NCBI GenBank assembly: GCA_023055425.1 | Contig: JALGPY010000004.1 | Span: 63,015,718-63,079,717 of the forward strand | Source of the DNA: Linanthus parryae | Taxonomy: Eukaryota; Streptophyta; Magnoliopsida; Ericales; Polemoniaceae | Direction: 5' to 3' | Length of the DNA stretch: 64,000 nucleotides | In this document: piece after piece, positions 1-10,111 of the stretch | How the letters are laid out: every line of letters starts with the position of its first letter | Numbering within the stretch: the stretch's first letter is position 1 | Program-made: the position numbers and the translations under genes | The notes under the pieces: generated by a model | Database searches by the model: none | Told to the model about the DNA's origin: nothing | The model's input: only the letters and a program-made list of their open reading frames with translations

Positions 1-450
1 ATTGCCCCAGATCGCCGTTGGAGGAGGCAGAGGGTACTGCAGAGTTGGGTTAGACGCCAAAGCCGAGGGCTGAGGAGTGTGAGCAGTGAGAGGCAACATC
101 TGAGCCGTTGACCCCTGAATCTAAGGCGGCTGCGCGGTCGCCGGTGGAGTTTGCAGGTTGGGGTTGGGAGGTGTGGTTGACACTCTCAGTCCCGGAGCGG
201 TAGGGGCTCCTCCTCCTTGAGAGACGGTGGTGGCCGACGAAGGATTTGGTGTAAGGGTACCCAGAACGGCCAAGATCCGTTCTAGCTGCTCGGATTGGGC
301 CTTGAGAGCTTTCGCCTGGCATTGAACAGTGGCGTCCAAAGACTCTAGCGTCGGTGTCTCTCCAGGAGTGGTAGGAGTACGGCGGGTCCCCTCTCCCGAG
401 GCGGTTTCGGTGGACGGCGATCTGTTGCTGATATCATCCTCCTGAGACAT
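1..450 (-). pseudogene. Tat-type gypsy gag, N-terminal part (runs off left edge)
   Basis: The start of a gypsy Gag polyprotein read leftward from an ATG ending at 450. It opens MSQEDD and continues with a Thr/Pro/Ser-rich stretch and a short helical segment of alternating Ala, Gln, Leu and Glu. The same design, opening MSHDED, is found at 52004-52378 just inside the LTR of the complete Tat element, which is the basis for the family call. There is one in-frame stop (TAG, 121-123), after which the same frame stays open to the window edge. It lies 20 bp inside the PBS at 471-487. The gag core and pol must lie left of position 1. Low-complexity Gag N-termini are not diagnostic alone; the match to the second copy and the shared PBS and LTR make the call good. 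Confidence 0.75.
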
Positions 451-470
451 GGTTGCTTTTGTTGGTAAGT

Positions 471-487
471 TCACGTCGGGTTCACCA
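471..487 (-). other. Primer binding site of left Tat element
   Basis: On the minus strand the sequence just inside the LTR reads TTGGTGAACCCGACGTGA, identical to the site beside the LTR at 52417. Its position directly after the LTR end and its TGG start fit a tRNA primer site. I could not assign the tRNA; it is neither the initiator-Met nor the Asp site used by the other elements here. Confidence 0.7.
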
Positions 488-490
488 AAA

Positions 491-1117
491 TGTGCACAAG
501 AGATTCCGGCGGGGAGACCTCCGTGTACACCGTATGCAGAGGATCGGGGATCGCACAGGAAGAGTGGGGTTGTGTGTAGGGAGAGAGTAAGTCAGTAGCA
601 ATGTCTGAGAGAGAGACAGAGGTTTGGCAGAGCTTCCGCGTATGGCCAGTGTGTTCTCCTTTGTATGGAAAGGTTGACGTCCTATATATAGCAGGGAACG
701 TGACCGTTGTAGTGTGGTTAATGCGCCCATTGATGGCGGCTTAATTAGCTTAACCATAACGGCACGTTCGTCCGAGTATATAGGGACCGTTACAGCACGT
801 TGTGCGCGAATACCGGAACCGTTACGAGGTTGACCGGGTTTGACCGGATTGACCGGGTTTATGGAGCTCGTGCCATAAATCTCTCAAAACAGTTACTAAA
901 GGTCGCGTGCGGGCTTGGCTCGCACGCGACAGGGCTTACTCTAGCCTCCAAACCACTAAGGTCCTACAAGTCCCGTGCGGTGGTATGCGAGGGCTCTGTC
1001 TCGCAGCCCCCACATGGATCAGCTCGGCTGGTGATCCAGTGTGTGTGGAGCACAATATGGTGTGCTGGATGGTTGCCACGTGGCCAAGATCTGTCAGCTC
1101 AGAAAGCACTATCTACA
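491..1117 (-). repeat. 5' LTR of left Tat-type gypsy element
   Basis: A 627-bp LTR starting TGTGCACAAG and ending CTATCTACA on the plus strand. It aligns with the LTR at 52417-53021 over most of its length: shared runs around the ATGCGCCCATTAATGG-type block, the ATATATAGGGACCGTTAC block, and the same end. The element is minus-oriented, so this is its 5' LTR. The next five bases, GTTAG (1118-1122), should be one copy of its target duplication; the partner is outside the window. It interrupts a copia LTR. Confidence 0.85.
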
Positions 1118-1746
1118 GTTAGTATTAAGTTACTACCAACTAAGTAGAAACCTATGGGGTCACACGTCAAATAGAGCAGAACTAGATTTGAGATTAATTA
1201 ATATGATTAATTAATCAGAAGGATCACATTGCAACACCTTGCAAACTTAGTAGGACTAATATGCAAGGAGGGACTAATCCAAGTTCATGTAGAACTAGGA
1301 AGGGCCTTTATGTAAACTAACAAGTGTTGTTGGTCTATATAAAGGAGGCTCTAGCTTCCTTCCGACGAATGTTAATTCTCATAACATAAGTAAGTGGGAG
1401 AGAGAGCAAGAGCACAAGGGTCGACGCCCCTGCGTCTGCCCCTGTCCCGACGGCCTCAAAGAGAGAGGGCCGAACCCCTCTTTGCCTCGTTTGTTTCTTG
1501 ATTCCTTCTTCCATCTTCTCCGGTCGAAGCTAGCACTAGAGAAGGAAGAATCTAGATCTCAACTCTAGGCGTGGATCAACCGTAGAGACGAGGACAATAT
1601 TCTTCGTGTGATCTCCCGAACCAAAAGGTACACATCTTCTATGTCCTTTATAATGTTATGAATGTCTCTTCCTGTGATCCTTGGTGGGCTTTGAGTATGA
1701 ATTAATTTTTGTTATTCCGCTGCGTTACCTACGTCAAAACCCAACA
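1118..1746 (+). repeat. Copia (Angela-type) LTR fragment, plus orientation
   Basis: This is the reverse complement of part of the copia LTRs at 10112-11414 and 20705-22124, sharing the CCTATGGGGTCACACG block, the AGGGTTTTG-type end and a final CCAACA, followed by an initiator-Met primer site. The left part of the LTR is separated by the Tat insertion at 1117. It belongs to a different copia copy from the one at 10112-22124 because the orientation is opposite. Confidence 0.8.
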
Positions 1747-1747
1747 G

Positions 1748-1760
1748 TGGTATCAGAGCC
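1748..1760 (+). other. Copia primer binding site (initiator Met tRNA)
   Basis: TGGTATCAGAGCC, complementary to the 3' end of plant initiator methionine tRNA, one base after the LTR end CCAACA. This fixes the right end of the LTR and the plus orientation of this copia fragment. Confidence 0.95.
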
Positions 1761-2117
1761 ACAGGTCGTAGTGCATACAATGATTATATGTGTTATGATT
1801 TCAGTTTATACACCGTATTGGTAATTTTACGCAAAACTGAAATTAATTGGCATAGTAGATGAAAAATTAAATTTGATTCAATATAAACAAGATCTAATTT
1901 AACATTAGATGTTTAAATTAGTGAGTTTAATCACATAGGATGTGAATTATTGGGTTCTTGAAACAATTATATGGAAATATCCATATGGAAACAACCTTGC
2001 TTGGGCAACAAGGAAGGAAGGCAATGAGACTAGGGCCGAAACCCTTGCTGTCCGCCCCCTCCTTCTTGCGCGCCAAGCAAGTCCGCGGGTCAGTAGGGCG
2101 GTCGGCCTTGGGCGGGG
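1761..2117 (+). mobile_element. Copia 5' leader fragment
   Basis: Untranslated leader of the plus-oriented copia. The last 120 bp are GC-rich (GCCGAAACCC, CGCCCCCTCC, GCGGTCGGCC) and resemble, in reverse complement, the GC-rich leader of the second copia around 20220-20400. The leader stops at 2117 where an Athila-type LTR begins; gag and pol of this copia are not present. No ORF here is credible. Confidence 0.65.
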
Positions 2118-3676
2118 TGACACGCTTTCTTACGTGTTACCGCAAGTGCACGTTTCAAGTAATATAGGGTATTATTTCAACCCCGAGTTTCGACCCCACG
2201 AGGACAATCACGAGATTATTTAGTTAAAAGCTTAATTTAGAGTTAAAGTAACAGGAGGAATGTTTGATAGTTTAAGTGTTTGCCACCCCCAAACAAGTGG
2301 CTTTATTGAAATAATGAAAAGACAATGTTTTTGGATTTTATAATTAAACATGTTTTAATCTAATATGGAGAAAGACTAGGCGATCTATGGATCACCTAGG
2401 GTTGCTAGAAAATTCCGGATACTGTATTGAAACACACTAATCCTAATTCAGTTATGACAGGTAACTAGTCACTACGATCTTCTCTCGATCTCACGCAGTC
2501 CTACGTCACGGTCTACTACAGGTCCTGTCGATCCACTGTCGTCTACCAAATGGCCAATCCTATTCAAATAAGCTCTCAGTCTCATTGATTAAGGATTGTG
2601 TTTATGTTCTCTATCACCCTAGGCCAAGCCTCTTTCAAGCACTCCACCTAAGTACTAGCAATTTCGGGTAGCTACTCCATTGTTGCTAAGATTGAAGCAA
2701 CAAACATGAACAATAACTGATGGATTAAACATTAAGTAAGAACACATAATCATGAAGAAAAATCATTCTCTAATGGTCATTCATCGCATAATTTGGGTGT
2801 GTCAGTAACCCTAGTTCAACAATACACCAAAAGACCTGAAGAATCGTCACAATCATGAAACCAAAACATGTATCAATCTCAATAAGCCAGAAAAATAAAG
2901 TCTAACATAACCCTAGGCTCTCCATAGAGCCTAGAAAATAATCTGGCTGCTCATGGCAATGAAAATATACACAAGTTTCTCCATAGATAATGAAAAAGAA
3001 GAGAAGAAGTGATCAACCGTTGAAATCGCCGAAGAATAGACGAATCCGGGAAATCCCCAAGCTCCAAGATGCTCTCCACTTGTGTCCCCTTGCTCTCCTC
3101 CTTCTTCATGGCTCTATGGATGCTTGAATGGTGATTATTTCCGTGCCTAGGTCGTCCTTCCTTCATAACCCGCAGAAGTCTTCAGTAATTGCTCAATAGC
3201 CCCCTAAAACCTGCTCCTGACTTCAATAGGCCATATCTTTTTCGTCCGAACTTGGATTTAGCTCCATGACCTATCGTTGGAAAGATCTCTGAGTCTACTT
3301 TCATTTGAAACTGGTCTCACTCAAAAAGTCATTGTAGAAATCCAGCTAGGATTAAAATAGTGTAGACTGGTCATCCAAACTCCTCCAATTCGGCTTCTCT
3401 TGACTCCACTTGAGCTCCCGTTGTTTCCGAAGTTTATTACATGCCTCCTATAAATCGATTAGCATCCGTTCCTGCCAAGACAACATGAAAAAACATACCA
3501 AGCGATTATATTTGACAAATAACAACGAAATATGCACAGAAAAGCCCGGACTAACAATACATAGCATGTGAAGCATCAAGTGATAAAACAACTCGTATTC
3601 TCTAAATTTGGGCTCAAATCTCTCATAATAATGTTGTAAAATGGAGGTAATAGATAGCTCCTAAAAGGTGCTATCA
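2118..3676 (-). repeat. 3' LTR of Athila-type element 1
   Basis: 1,559-bp LTR, reading TGACACGC to GCTATCA on the plus strand (TGATAGC to GCGTGTCA on the coding strand). The first roughly 1,000 bp repeat at 9111-10111 with scattered differences, including the CTTATGTCAGG, CTCTCGATCTCACG and CATAACCCTAGGCTC blocks. Short minus-strand ORFs here are not credible genes. Confidence 0.9.
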
Positions 3677-3690
3677 AAATCCCCCACACT
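3677..3690 (-). other. Polypurine tract of Athila-type element 1
   Basis: On the coding strand a purine run (GTGTGGGGGATTT) ends exactly where the 3' LTR starts (TGATAGC). This is the expected plus-strand primer and confirms the LTR end at 3676. Confidence 0.75.
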
Positions 3691-6600
3691 AGCTTCTTGT
3701 TCGTCCCGAGCAACACTTGCTTTCAAGATTCACATATACCTTTACTTTGCCTTAGAAACAACGACTCAAACACCGGACCATGCATTCTACATGAATTTGA
3801 ACAATGCAACTCGATTATAATTAATGCAATAAAGTAAAGAACAATTTTTTTTCTTTTTGGTTGGAGATTGGGCAATCTCGAAGAACAAACCGGCCTGTCA
3901 TAAGGCTCTCATATACCCTAAAAGATTCTAAACTTTGGTTATCGGTAAAACTTGCGGCCAGTTTAGTCAGACAGAACGGGCACGAAAGCTCAATAAGTTG
4001 CTTCCGCACACTCATCAAACGTATCCCTAGCACCTACCATCCGAGCTATTTATCCCTGGGTTTCAATTGTTGACGGCTTAGGACGAGTAGGATAGGATAT
4101 TTAGAAGTTCAGTCCTAGACGTCATGATATAACTCACTAAAACCCTATTCTCACACTCCCTCACCAAAATCCAAGGAACCCCACCGAATCTCACTACTCC
4201 GGTCCTCATTCCCTCAATCTTGGTGCAACACCGTTCTTGCGGCCACAAATGTGAAGAAGCGATCAAGACTCATAGCTAATCTCCTTGGTCTACAATTTCA
4301 AGCTTGCTCCTTTATTCCCTTTCACTTTCAATTTCTGTTTTTTTCTAATTTCTGTTTTTTTTTTTTCTTTTTTTTTTACAACACAATAAATCACATGGAG
4401 CTCATAATAGTAGTAAATATCTGAGGCGATCAATCTGTCAAAGCAAATAACGTAGGGGTGGAACGTGTACAATCAATGATGTAATTAATATAGATATCGA
4501 CACCCCCACACTCGATGTAAACCATATCAACAACCCGGTAGTCAATGTAACACGTGCTAATTCCAACCAATCCTCCTCATCACCTTAGATATAGAGAATG
4601 TAACAGAAGCACAAGCACGTCCTCCTATAAGATCAACCAACCCCCATCCCATATCGTGTAGAAAGAATGTCACGCACTACGGCTCTCCACCTATGATCGT
4701 GGTGTAAGGACACGAATCACCGCCACACCGAAGTGTGCTGCCGTCTCTAACTCACCCTCACATCCCCTCAAACGATGACATGTAAGAGTGTCCACTCAAG
4801 ATGTATAATATCATCTCACCCTCAACGAACCTCCCTAACTCGACTCCCTCTATCTGACGCATAGGAAGGGATCATTCTAACTAGTGATGAAAGTCACAAG
4901 GAATGGCTTCCTAGGCTAGAGACTGTGAATAAATGGGGTAAATGGATCAAATTGGGGTAACTAGTGGACCTAGGCGATGGAGACGGGACGTGAGGTCACC
5001 ATAAACATCACTCGCATAGCTGTTCCGTTGCCACTACGAGGAGGGTTGACGACTACCTAAGTGACGGTGGTGTAGCGCTAGTAAAATAACTAGTCTGAGA
5101 GGCAGCTACTCACAATTCTCGAGTGCATTGGCCCTATAGCCTTCCTACTCCAGATTCTCGCGTCTACCTCACCTCTGACTTTCATACCACCGAGGGAATA
5201 CTATCATTAAGCCCTCTCCAGGATCACTCTTCAATTGCCCTTTCTCAAAAAAAAATAATTTTTAGGATTTTTCACTTTTTAATTTTTTCTTTGTGTCTTT
5301 TTTAATTTTCCTAACTCTATATGATTGGGCCAACTCGATTAACGAACAACTATTGGGTAGGGGGACTCAATATTAAAAGTGCAACAATTATATACAATGC
5401 AAATATTAAAACGTGAACATGCAATCCTAACTCCGACACCTACGTGCAAACTGACTCACTAATCTTCATGTAACGAGGAATTGCAAGTTAAGGCAATTAA
5501 AGATATGTGTAACCTCCCCCCCCCCCCCACACACACACACTTGAGATATTAATTGTCCTAAATGAATTTAGAGTGTCCCCCCAAAGACATGATCTCAAAG
5601 TGTAAGGATTTTAAATGACAAGTGTTGCATGGCATTTTGCACGAATTGAATCATATCGTCTAGAATGATTATTTAAAGAGATAGAGAATATGGTACCTAT
5701 GATCCCGGAGTACCAGTCTTACGGGATTGGTTTCGCGAAAATTAGTCAAGAAGGACCGAGTCGGTCGACCAAATTTTCCGAAAACTTGAGAAAAAATGAT
5801 GCAAGCATACCCTTGATGTGCTCCTCGGTGTTCCCGTCTTTTGTTCCTCTTTGAGCTTTGGCCGAATCCCCTCCAAAGAGATGAATCGGAAGATTTAAGT
5901 TGTTGGAGATCTCCCTCTTTGAATTCCCCCACACTCAATCCGCTCACTATCTCAAAAGCTCAACATTTAATCCACTCACTATCTCAAAAACTTCGAGATT
6001 TGGATGCGTTTTGGGTTTGAGGTATGTTGGTGTTCTTGAGGGTTTGGAGAGGAAGAAGATGAAGACAAGGAGTGTTTGATCCAAATTGGGGTGTTAGGGG
6101 ACTTTTTGGTTGGTTCTTGGCTTTAAAAATCCTTCAAAATGTCAAAATACCCCCCCCCCCCAAAGTATCAAAAATACCCCCAAAAAGTGAGCTGTCCGAC
6201 TGATTTCGGCCCGAAATGTAGCCCGAAATCACTGGGCAAAAGTGAATCAGAATGGATGTTTGAGTTCGGGCCGAAATGGCTTGATTTCAGCCCCCATTTC
6301 GGCCCGACATGGGTGCCGAAATCACTGAATCTTGCCCACTTTGTTTTTGCTCCATCTTCTTTATCCGGTATCCGATTCGCGCGATTCTTGAACCGTTGAA
6401 CTCCACACTCGAAAAGGAATCCATATTTTACTAGAAAATTCCCAAATCCAAGAAATTTTCCATTTCTCCTCAAATTATCTCTCTTGTGCAAAGAATCTCG
6501 CCTCCAAAGCTCTTGAACTTTTATCTCCTCTCCGGATTCCGATGCGTGCAACCCCGATACTCCAACTTGCTACCATGTTCCTCATGAATAATTAGCTACT

Positions 6601-6956
6601 CCTCAACCTCGAGTATCTCCTTTATCAAGATCAATGCTCCCGGTTAGCTAGTTGTTCCTCATTTTGCGTGCGAAATCGTGCACATGTATCAAGGGAATCC
6701 GGAGGGTCTTCGGTACCTGCACACTCATCGAAAAAATTAAACCACCCTCTCTCTCATATCTCACTATCAAATATGGAGAACTCAAAAACAAAACAAAACA
6801 AATTAACAAATATCCTAATCTACATTGGGTTGCCTCCCAAGAAGCACTTGTAATTTAAGGTCGACGGCCCGACCCAGTTACCTCTGCCACCTCACGAGGG
6901 TGGTCTGGCACATTGTGCCGCTTCCAGCTTAGCTTTCCTATGCTTAAATTGAAGAA
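3691..6956 (-). mobile_element. Non-coding 3' internal region of Athila-type element 1
   Basis: About 3.3 kb with no credible coding sequence. It holds a T-rich run near 4335-4378, a C run followed by CA repeats at 5516-5540, and a cluster of TTTCGGCCCGAAAT-like palindromes at 6203-6322. The part from about 4670 to 5060 aligns with 56320-56720 in the second Athila-type element, sharing blocks such as GGCTCTCCAC, CACCGCCACACCG, CATCCCCTCAAA and GCCACTACGAGG. Near 6830-6890 a block reads GGGTTGCCTCCCAA and TTTAAGGTCGACG; in reverse complement it is the GGGAGGCAACCC sequence that normally follows pol in Athila elements. An env-like frame was looked for and not found. Confidence 0.7.
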
Positions 6957-7514
6957 CTAATTCGCGTGCTTGTACAAAAGTAATAATTGTGACAAATCAG
7001 GTAGTTGTCGCTTCACTTGTACAGCAAATGAAACCCCTGGCTTCTGTTCCCACGAGTACTGAGGTGTCGGTTTGAAGATTCGAAAAGTCTCCATGTCCTC
7101 ATGTACCCTCATAATCAGCTCTCCATTCTCTACATCAATGAGGGTGCGCCCAGTTGCTAAGAACGGTCTCCCTAGAATTATAGGCACATCACCAGCTGGC
7201 ATGTCCAATATGACAAAATCAGCTGGCATAATCAGGCTTTCAACCCTCACAAGTACATCCTGTATCATCACACAGGCTCTCTTTGATGATTTGTCTGCAA
7301 ATTGGAGAGTGATCCAAGTTTTCGGAGGCTCCCCCACACTTAGCTTTTTGAATACCGACAATGGCATCAAATTCACACTCGCTCCCAGATCACATATAGC
7401 TCTCCCAGTGTAGGCATCACCCAACGTAGCTTCAATGACAAAACTACCTGGATCCTTCTTTTTCTTAGATAGCCCATGCTGAACACATGAACTAACATGT
7501 TCATTCAAGTTCAC
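6957..7514 (-). pseudogene. Athila-type retropepsin (aspartic protease), element 1
   Basis: 185 codons. The order is a basic KKKKDPGSF entry, then the active-site segment CDLGASVNLMPLSVF, then FADKS, VLVRVESLIMPADFVILDM and the flap/dimer segment IILGRPFLATGRTLIDVENG. These are the hallmarks of Athila protease, which cleaves the Gag-Pol precursor in virus-like particles; DLG replaces the more usual DTG or DSG, as is normal in this lineage. The same frame continues upstream into gag across an in-frame TAA at 7524. No RT follows; the frame ends at 6957 and non-coding sequence begins. Domain call is strong; function is lost or doubtful because of stops in the same polyprotein. Confidence 0.88.
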
Positions 7515-7523
7515 TCGTTGAAA

Positions 7524-8985
7524 TTAATCCACCGCTTTCTTTCCAAGGACTGCATCTTTAATAAACCGCGCATACTTAGGCATCTTTTGAAGTGCCTTAA
7601 TCAACGGAATATTTATATGCAATTTAGAAAAGATGTTCATAAAGCGCCTGTATTCCTCAGAATCATCCTTATTCTTCCTACTACGCAATGGGTATGGAAG
7701 ATCGGAAGAAGAAGAAGAAGATGAAAGTAGTACCTCGGGGAGTTCCTCCTCATCCTGCTGAGTCATGCCCTTTGATTAGGGGACCATGACAGGAGTCTTC
7801 TCAGAATCGAAGACTTCATGCTCCTTTTCCTTGGATGCTACCGCTCTGGCATGAGTAGGATATGGGAGGTCTTCGAGTGCAACACCACTACGAGTGGTGA
7901 TGGATTGAACATGTTCCTCAGATGCAACAATAGTGTGTTGCGGTGTTCGGTGTTCGAGTTGCTGCTTAAGATCCTTAACTTCTGCTAGAGCTTCCCGGAG
8001 TGCAATTGCAGAAGTAGTGCTCTCTGCAATCATGGTCATCACATGTTGACCCATCACTTTCATCACTCCTCTCAGCTCAGCCAACTCTGAAGCTAATTCT
8101 TGTTGTTGTTTCTGCAACTCTGAAACAGCTGCTTCATGCACTGCTTTCACCGCATTCACCTGAATTGTTCCATAAGCTATTGCATTTTGCTTAATCAGTT
8201 CTTGCTGATGGGACTCATAATCCAAGCTCTCCTCTTGTTCAACCACTCGTCTCATCAGCTCATATGCACCCTCCTCATTGCATTTTAACAAGAAATTGCC
8301 CCAGCTTCTCTGTCAATCTTGTCTTTGTCAAGATTTCCAAGTGCATCATAAAATATTTGGAGGATATGAGCTTTGGCAATGCCATGGTTGGGGCATTTGC
8401 GCAACAAGAAGTTGAAACGCTCCCATGCTTTGACCATTGATTCATGCTGATGTTGCCTGAATGACAGAATCTCGTTCTGCAGCTGAATCATGCGTGAGAT
8501 GGGAAAAAAATTACCCATGAACAAGGAGGCACACTCTTCCCATGTCTTGATTGGTTTGGATGGCAAAGAATCTAGCCAACCCACACCAACTCCTTGGAGG
8601 CAATGTGGGAAGAGCATCAGCCTTATTGCTTCAGAAGTGACCCCACTACATCGGATTAGCCCACAATGGCTCTGAAATCTCTCAATAAATTTATGTGGGT
8701 CTTCCTCATGTGTCCCAGCAAAAGTTCACTATTCCTGAGCAAATTGGATCGTGCTCAGCTTGAGGCAAAATGTTTCTGCCTGAATTGGTGGCACCACAAT
8801 TGTCGGCTCCCTTCCTTTAAGATCCGCCTCAAATGCCTGGATTATTGCTTTTCCAGAACGGTTGTATGGCATTGAGGTCGGTTGTCGTCTATATGTTTCC
8901 GCTAGTGCTTTCTCTACGGCTGCAACAACCATAGCTTGCAGCTGCTCGTGGTGAGGCTAAGCTTCCCATGGCCTTCTGCCATCGC
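7524..8985 (-). pseudogene. Athila-type Gag, element 1 (stops and frameshifts)
   Basis: Gag, the structural protein of the virus-like particle. Starts near 8985 (MAEG), with an early frameshift; then a segment with PTIVVPP (around 8800), the capsid core LMLFPHCLQGVGVGWLDSL, KTWEECASLFMGNFFP, AWERFNFLLRKCPNHG and FYDALG (8285-8617), then a Gln/Glu-rich coiled-coil-like stretch (7980-8260), the ITTRSG motif typical of Athila Gag tails (around 7890), and HINIPLIKALQKMPKYARFIKD (7540-7640) leading to protease. One base appears lost in a G run near 8290, shifting the frame, and in-frame stops lie near 7770 and at 7524. Family assignment is from the capsid and tail motifs. Confidence 0.85.
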
Positions 8986-9087
8986 TACCTGAGGAAAGAA
9001 CACTAGCACACTCGTGAGGTAAACAGATAGTAACAAAAATAAAATAAAAACTCCAAACTAATTTCTAACTAAATAATCTACCATTTT

Positions 9088-9104
9088 CCCCGGCAACGGC
9101 GCCA
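9088..9104 (-). other. Athila primer binding site (tRNA-Asp), element 1
   Basis: On the coding strand TGGCGCCGTTGCCGGGG, complementary to the 3' end of plant tRNA-Asp, preceded by AGTTTT after the LTR end GTGTCA. This is the classical Athila arrangement and fixes the LTR border at 9111. Confidence 0.95.
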
Positions 9105-9110
9105 AAAACT

Positions 9111-10111
9111 TGACACGCTTTCTTACGTGTTACCCCAAGTGCACGGTTCAAGTAATATAGGGTAGTATTTCAACCCCCGAGTTATCGATCCCACGAGGAC
9201 AATCACGAGATTATTTAGTTAAAAGAATTTAGAGTTAAAGTAATCGGGAGGAATGTTTGATAGTTTAAGAGTTTGCCACCCCCAAACAAGTGGCTTTATT
9301 GAAATAATGAAAAGACAATGTTTTTGGATTTTATAATTAAACACGTTTTAATCTAATATGAAGAAAGACTAGGCGATCTATGGATCACCTAGGGTTGCTA
9401 GATAATTCTGGATACTGTATTGAAACATGCTAATCCTAATTCAGTTATGTCAGGTAACTAGTCACTACGATCTTCTCTCGATCTCACGCAGTCCTACGTC
9501 AACGGTCTACTACAGGTCATGTCGGTCCACTGTCGTCTACCAAATGGCCAATCCTATTCAAATAACCTCTCCGTCTCATTCATTAAGGATTGTGTTCATG
9601 TTCTCTATCACCCTAGGCCAAGTCTCTTTCAAGCACTCCACCTAAGTACTAGCAATTTCGGGTAGCTACTCCATTGTTGCTAAGATTGAAGCATCAAACA
9701 TGAACAATAACTAATATGGATTAAACATTAAGTAAGAACACATAATCGCGAAGAAAAATCATTCTCTAATAGTCATTCATCTCATAATTTGGGTGTGTCA
9801 ATAACCCTAGTTCAACAATACACCAAAAGACTTGAAGAATCGTCACAATCATGAATCTGAAACATGTATCAATCTCAATAATCCGGAAAAACAAAGTCTA
9901 ACATAACCCTAGGCTCTCCATAGAGCCTAGAAAAGAATCTAGCTTCTCATGGCAATGAAAAGATACACAAGTTTCTCCATAGATAATCAAAAAGAAGAGA
10001 AGAAGTGATCAAACGGTGAAATCGCCGAAGAATAGACGAATTCAGGCAATCCCCAAGCTCCAAGATGCTCTCCACTGGTGTCCCCTTGCTCTCCTCCTTC
10101 TTCCTGGCTCT
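9111..10111 (-). repeat. 5' LTR of Athila-type element 1, truncated
   Basis: Starts TGACACGC like the 3' LTR and follows it closely for about 1,000 bp, ending within the stretch CTTCTTCCTGGCTC. In the 3' LTR the homologous place continues with CTATGGATGC; here it is replaced at 10112 by copia LTR sequence. About 560 bp of this LTR are missing and are not found on the far side of the copia, so this is a rearranged border, not a clean insertion. Confidence 0.85.

Larger units (their letters stand above)
2118..10111 (-). mobile_element. Athila-type gypsy element 1, non-autonomous (gag-protease only)
   Basis: Minus-strand element: 3' LTR 2118-3676, PPT, a 3.3-kb non-coding region, protease and gag (6957-8985), Asp-tRNA primer site, 5' LTR 9111-10111. 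The gag and the protease with a CDLG active site match the Athila family. An autonomous Athila has RT, RNase H and integrase after protease; none is recognisable in any frame here, so the element would depend on pol in trans. The 5' LTR is about 560 bp shorter than the 3' LTR because it ends at the junction with the copia at 10112. The base run before 2118 is CGGGG; a target duplication cannot be tested because the other end is lost. Confidence 0.85.
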
